From contig WUJK01000007.1 of NCBI GenBank assembly GCA_011317545.1, positions 1,860,001 to 1,924,000 on the forward strand: a stretch of 64,000 bases of DNA, read 5' to 3'. Positions 58,925 to 64,000 of this stretch are shown here, in pieces (the first letter of the stretch is position 1; each line of letters starts with the position of its first letter). Source of the stretch: Coniella vitis (taxonomy: Eukaryota > Ascomycota > Sordariomycetes > Diaporthales > Schizoparmaceae). Both the position numbers and the translations under genes were made by a program. The notes beneath the pieces were generated by a model that saw nothing but the letters and a program-made list of their open reading frames with translations, ran no database searches and was not told where the DNA came from.

Positions 58925-61557
58925 TCAACTTTCCTCCACGAATCCGTCTCCATCCGAGCCCAGCGCATACACCTTGTAACATACACCATCGCTTGCTATT
59001 AAACAAACTCGATCAGGAACCTCTCCGCGAGAGCTATTTGCCTCCAGGATCTGCATTCGACCAGGGGCAAACTCAGTCAAGTCCTCAGGGAAGCTGAGGA
59101 TCTGGCATTCGAGGCTCGCGTCTTGCTTTTTGAATGGCACAGAAAGCACATGCGGTGGCCGACCTGTTGGAATGTGTATGTTGGTAAATGTGGTTTTTCT
59201 GTCATACAATCCAGACTTCTAGTTGCACAAAGGTATATCTCTCTTGAACTGACCTTCAGGTTGGCAGAGTAGTAGTAGGTGCTGTTCATTGAGGAACTTC
59301 AAATCAAGAATGGGACCTCCGGTCTTGTTTTCAAGGTCTACGGGACGAACATGAATCGGTTGTATTTCGCTAATCCCATTGAAGATCTTGAGCTGCGACT
59401 TGCCCAGCCACAAGGTCCGGGGACTTTCAATCGACACGGCCGCAGCGAACATGTTCGCAGTAGATTCGTTCTGTCCATTGATGCGTCAAACAATGCGTCA
59501 GCCGAGAACCGGGATATGGATTATACTCACATTTTGTAAGAGGAGTTCGGAGCATAGCTTGCCATCAAGCAGCTGAATCGTCTCCCGGGCTCCATTTTCC
59601 CGCCGAAGTTCGAATGCTGCCGCTGTGCCAAAGCGTACGTTTCGTTTCTCAGCTGCTGCGATATGTTCGAATACACTTCCTGCCCTCTTGTTGAGAAGGT
59701 CTACCAAGAATGCCATCTGCGGAAGCGCCTTTTTGAAGGATTTTCCTGATTCTTCGTACTTCAGCTGCTGATCCACTTCATCTAGAACCCTCCTGCAGTC
59801 TTGTATGTATGCCCACTCCGCATCCCAGACGTCCTTGGGCCCCTGATCAAGGTACAATGCCATTGGACTCCTGACAAGGAACTTTTCGATATATCGCAGC
59901 GTCTTGGTTGTATCAAGAAGCGCTTCTTTTTCCATCATCTCGTCTGACACGTTGCTAGTTGATACCCGATCCATGGTGATGCGCAGCCATGACGAGAACA
60001 TATGGAAGAGATCGAGCTCCTCCACGGCGAGAAGTAGAATTTTGTGGCATACAAGGTTGAGCGCGGCTACAACGTCAATGAGCCGCATAATATCAGTACT
60101 GGTGAAGCCAATATGGTCGCCGTGCTCGTGAAAGCGAGCGATGCCAAACAAACGACTGAGAATGAGTGTGATTCGCTCAAGCGCTGGCAGCATGTTCTCG
60201 TGGATGAGGCCGCGCAACGACTCCAAGCCAGGAACAACAGCTTTCTCCCATCGTTTGTGTCCCTTGTCGCGGTGCATTAGTTGTAAACCGCTACAATCAG
60301 TCGCTGAGATACATGGTGACTCACCCGATCCCCGATGCTTTCCACCAGCCACTCTTTGACGGGTTGGTACACATGACCCGTCAAGACGGTGTGATATAGT
60401 GCTTGAATAAGATTACCAGGGCCAGACTTGCCTTTTTGCAGATCCTGTTGAACAGAATTGAGGAACCGTGACGGCAGTTCTCTTGTCGATTTCCACTCGT
60501 TCGTAATGTGGATTTGTGTCTGCATGATGTATCGCAGCAATTTCTGCAGTGTTGTCGTCTTGAAAGCCAGCAGAGAAAGGTCGAATGGCGAATGAGAAAC
60601 AAATCTGAGGTCCATGGGGATGATATACAGAAGCGATACATTAAGCTCCGAATTGGGTCCCATCATCAGGCAGTGTGTCGATATGTTCGGATGCGAGGCA
60701 TGGAGCACCAATTGATAGCCCCCATCTACGATTGTCCAGGATTCTACATCCCCAAAACGAACAGAGATGGGCACACGGAATGACCCTATGGCAAAAGAGT
60801 CGTAGATGCTCAGGTGAACCTGCCCGCCTTTGGTTCCTACAACCATGACATCTATGGCTCCGCTGTCCTCGAGCTTCAGCGGCGGAAACATTGATTCCAG
60901 GGCTGCAGCAGTCGAGAAGGCAAACATATCGTCCCCCGTGCCACCGGATACAGGCAAAGGGCTGATCTTTGGTAGCGACTCGTCAATCTCGAGGAAAGTC
61001 AGCGCGTGCGGTAGGTCTGGCCGACCATCTTCATTCGTGATCCGAGCATTGGCAATATTCTTGTTCAGGCTCTCGAGACCTTGCAGGTTGTGAGTACTTG
61101 GGCCGTGGTGACGCCTTCGCGTCAAGTTGCGTGGCCACGCGATGTGGACGATTCGCGACGTCTCTGAACCTTGTGCTCCTTCATCACCGGGCGAGGCATT
61201 GATGCGGTGGACGACCTTTGTGTTTTCGACACCCAAAAGACGCACAGTGCCGTCATCCCAGCCGACGGCGAGCAGTTGGCCTACGAACCATTTAGCTAAT
61301 TGCTGTAGAATCCACTGAAACTGATGAACAATGAACAAACCATCTGATTTCCAACAGAGTGCTTGCACTAGCTTGTCTCTCTCGGTGCTACTCGATACGA
61401 GCTCGCCTTGGGCGCGGCGAATGGCCAATGTCTTGCCATTGGTGACGCTCGCAACGAGATCGAGCGTAGGCGAGGCTGTAAGCAGGTCGACTGAAACGGG
61501 CGATGGGAAGGTGCTTTGGCTCAGCTGCTTCAGCTCAGACTTTCCTTCAGCCGACAT
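58925..61557 (-). CDS. APC4: Anaphase-promoting complex subunit 4
   Basis: Scaffold subunit of the APC/C ubiquitin ligase that triggers anaphase. Five exons, 61557-61341, 61280-60325, 60262-59531, 59470-59254 and 59163-58925, sum to 2,361 nt (786 residues). The N-terminus forms an APC4 WD40-type propeller: SPTLDLVASVTNGKTLAIRRA, then QLLAVGWDDGTVRLLGVENTKVVHRI. The central APC4 long helical domain includes LPSRFLNSVQQDLQ, LIQALYHTVLTGHVYQPVKEWL and RWEKAVVPGLESLRGLIHENMLPALERI. The last two exons carry a second beta-rich part. Intron 1 (61340-61281) is 60 nt with no in-frame stop, so retention would insert 20 residues. It converges with the 2EXR gene. Confidence 0.93.
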
Positions 61558-62289
61558 TGTTGTGAAAAGGGTTGGATCTGAGCGATCTCAATTTCATGGC
61601 TGGAAATTCCACCCCTTTTGTACAGCCGCACAACGTTTGGGCTGCTGTAGTCGCTCGGTTGGAGGCTTCCAAAAAGTCGCTTGTTTGCATTGATTCAACG
61701 TCTGCTGGCGCGTTGTCGCGATTCGTTCCTGCCTGGAGTAACACAATGCAGGGGAAAATACAGTGCAGCGAGTACAGTGCGAACCCAACACTAATCACTA
61801 CCAATCAAGGGTTCACGAAACTATCACCCCCTTCACCAGCACAACAATTCCGCATAAGCTAGAATATATTGAGGTTTATTGATCACGCTCGTCTGCTATT
61901 GACCTTGGTATCGTACATGAACAGCGTCTAAATCCCGTCCGCTCTATCTATCAAACCCTCTCCAAACACGCCATCTTTTTGTCTTAGTGGATGCGTACAA
62001 AGCCAATGTCTTCGACGCTGTCTTAAGCGTCGCAAAGAATGCGCAGTCTCGTCCAAGTTCATAGTCTCTTAAAATCGAATCCAGGACCACCCTAATCCAA
62101 ATGGTGGCGGCTTCATTAAAACGCCTAAAGGTTAACTCGGTGCGCTCCGGATTTGCGTCCGATCGCCGGCAGCAAATCCAGGATTGCCCGTCTGGTTCTG
62201 CTTCCTTTTCTCTTTAGTCTCCTCCACCACTTTCGCTTGCCGTCAGCGGCCTTCGTGTTTGTTTGAGCTGTGTCGTCCTGCCTGGGGCT
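61558..62289. other. Spacer between APC4 promoter and YMR1 3' end
   Basis: About 730 bp with the APC4 promoter and the 3' UTR of the phosphatase gene. Nothing else recognisable. Confidence 0.5.
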
Positions 62290-64000
62290 CTAACACGAGC
62301 CGACGACACCGTGATGCATGCTCATGGCTAGTTGCTCTTGTTTGTGCTGTGCAGCCTCTGCCCAGGCGCATTGCTCTTCTAGGCGCAAATTGTTCAGCGC
62401 CCTGGATTTTTGAAAGTCGAAACGTCCTTCGTCGGCTTCACCCCACGCGTCCTCTTCGTGAAGATCATCCATTTGCACAAACGAAAACTCGTCCATCGCA
62501 TCTTCATCTTCCACCATGACCATGTCTTCTTCACCCTGGGATGCGTCCCAAATCATCGCGTCGACTGAAAATTTGCCATGTTTGGCTCCTTCACTATCCA
62601 TATATTCGACTTCATTCGCATTGGAATCTGTTGGCCGACGTAGCCAGGCAACATGCTCGGAGACGATGAAATTGTGAGACGCTTTCAGGCAGTCTAGTTG
62701 ATTCGGCTCGTCATCTTCGTGAAGTGCGCTTCCGAAGTTATTCAAATCGTATTGCTCCATCAACAGTTGCTGCCTTGTCTGCGCTTTCTGCAGCTCATCG
62801 AGCGTGTCTGATGGCCTCGGAGATTTGAAAACATGTGCAGCTCCGTCATGCTCAACGAATTCGATGTTAAAAACAATCTCTGAATTCAGAGTCAAGTCGT
62901 TTTCCTCGCCATTTTGATCATTCAAATAGGCATCGGCGTCGTCATCCGCAATACGCAGATCGCGGATTGCATCTTCCAAATCGTAGCGAACGAGATCGTA
63001 GCACTGTTGCTGGTTGTCGTCGGAATGTGCACCGTCCTACAGCGCCACACCCTTGGTCGCACTCACTGGTGTCATCTCTTGGTCAGGCTTTGTAGTGCGA
63101 CCATGATGGGGGCCGGCAATCTTGCCAATGTCGCCTAGCCCACCAAGGTTGATGCCTGACAAGCCTTTGCTGATGGTGCTCAGAGGCCCAGCAGAACTCG
63201 TTTCGCTCGATCCGAACAACGCAGTCGGGTTTACTTCGACCCCAGCTAGCACTGTGCTACCGAAAGTGGGAGTGTTCAGACTGTTTTGCTGAATAGACAG
63301 TGGTGCCGGGTTGTCAGACATGCTCTCAGGAGGGCTTTGTGGTGGTGGTCGGCTGGCTGTTACTGATTGTACAGCCTTGGCGACCTTGAACCTAGCCGCT
63401 GCAGCTGTTTCCAATGGACCATTCATTTCTTCATTTGATCTGCCAAATAGTTGATGCCACCAACGGAGGTCGTCCAAAGACGGGAAAATCAGACGTTCTT
63501 TCCCTTTGATCAAGTCATTGACCTCGGGCTCGTAGTCAGGGTTGATGAAGGCCTCACGACGAGCGAGAAAGTGGTCCCAAACAGAGACAGTCCGCTCATG
63601 CAGCTTGGCTTCCTTTCTCTGCTTCTCGTTGTTGAGCAAGAATGTGCCATATTGGCAAGAGTAGGAATGATAGAAAAGCCGACGCAGGAAGCGTTCGTTG
63701 AATTCGAATCGGGTCGGATGCTGGCGGAGAAGTTGGTACACAGCATCGAGAAACTGGTGAAAGACAGGACTGATTTCCTTGGTCTTTGTCGCTTGGTCCT
63801 CAATAATTGGTGCTGCCTCGCTCTCAGCCGCGAGATTATCAGGGTCTGAGTCCTCCCTGTCTTTTTCTGCACTTAATGCTTGCCGGAAGAAACGTTTGGC
63901 GTTCTCCATTGCGTTTTCTATGACTTCACTGGGTCGTTCGCCCTCTCCAGGCTCAATCCTTGCACCCGCCATTGCATCATTCTGCACAGTGAACCACTGT
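62290..64000 (-). CDS. YMR1: Myotubularin-family phosphoinositide 3-phosphatase, C-terminal part (5' end beyond window)
   Basis: Enzyme that removes the 3-phosphate from PI3P and PI(3,5)P2 on endosomes and vacuoles. The visible exons are 64000-63067 and 63009-62290, joined in phase 0 across a 57-nt intron. The first begins QWFTVQNDAMAGARIEPG and then carries the end of the myotubularin catalytic domain: SPVFHQFLDAVYQLLRQHPTRFEFNERFLRRLFYHSYSCQYGTFL and SVWDHFLARREAFINPDYEP. The Cys-x5-Arg catalytic loop lies outside the window. The final exon encodes an acidic tail of 239 residues with conserved-looking CYDLVRYDLEDAIRDLRIADDD and a long Asp/Glu-rich part. If the intron were kept, translation would stop at 63037 after VSATKGVAL, removing this tail. 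Confidence 0.9.

Noticed and set aside
3178..64000. PP2A-A, YAK1, GTR2 and YMR1 as a nutrient-signalling gene cluster
   Set aside because: The genes are far apart, on both strands and mixed with unrelated housekeeping genes; no shared regulation is visible beyond the widespread 9-mer.
1..64000. Transposons, RIP-mutated repeats, secondary-metabolite cluster, or integrated viral sequence
   Set aside because: No transposase, reverse transcriptase, polyketide or peptide synthetase motifs and no AT-rich decayed blocks were found.

Overview
The window looks like nuclear DNA of a filamentous ascomycete (Pezizomycotina, most likely Sordariomycetes and plausibly Hypocreales). Genes are split by short introns (mostly 40-100 nt, GT-AG with CTAAC/CTGAC-like branch sites). 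The products are typical single-copy fungal housekeeping and regulatory proteins, intergenic tracts of 1-5 kb carry many microsatellites, and there is a fungal Zn2Cys6 regulator. No transposon, viral, CRISPR, rRNA or convincing tRNA sequence was seen. The species cannot be fixed from the sequence alone.

Layout, left to right: cytosolic phenylalanyl-tRNA synthetase beta subunit (minus, cut by the left edge); PP2A scaffold subunit A (plus); EFM4-type eEF1A lysine methyltransferase (minus); a 1.1-kDa-residue-scale (about 1,109 aa) Gln-rich orphan protein (minus); YAK1 DYRK kinase (minus); PUB1/TIA-1-like three-RRM protein (minus); Zn2Cys6 transcription factor (minus); a gene-free tract of about 5 kb; COP9 signalosome subunit 1 (plus); splicing factor PRP18 (minus); SAP18-family protein (plus); a tiny four-exon complex I B15/NDUFB4-like subunit (minus); glutathione S-transferase (plus); Rag GTPase GTR2 (plus); an LCAT-like serine hydrolase (minus); a MIF-fold protein (minus); a four-helix membrane protein (minus); a 2EXR protein (plus); APC4 (minus); and the C-terminal part of a myotubularin phosphatase YMR1 (minus, cut by the right edge).

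These genes do not form one pathway or a secondary-metabolite cluster. Several act in growth and nutrient control (PP2A-A, YAK1, GTR2, YMR1), protein turnover (CSN1, APC4) or RNA handling (PUB1, PRP18), but the grouping looks like ordinary gene order. Divergent pairs that share promoters are PheRS-beta/PP2A-A, PRP18/SAP18 and NDUFB4-like/GST.

The most unusual signal is a 9-mer, TACATAGTA (complement TACTATGTA). I found it 24 times by hand, always outside predicted exons, including a 20-bp perfect palindrome and overlapping tandem copies. About 0.5 occurrences would be expected by chance in a sequence of even composition. Other points of interest are a GC-AG intron in the SAP18-like gene, a stop-free 60-nt intron in APC4 that could be translated, a complex I subunit split into 22-116 nt exons, and a MIF-fold protein without the catalytic N-terminal proline.
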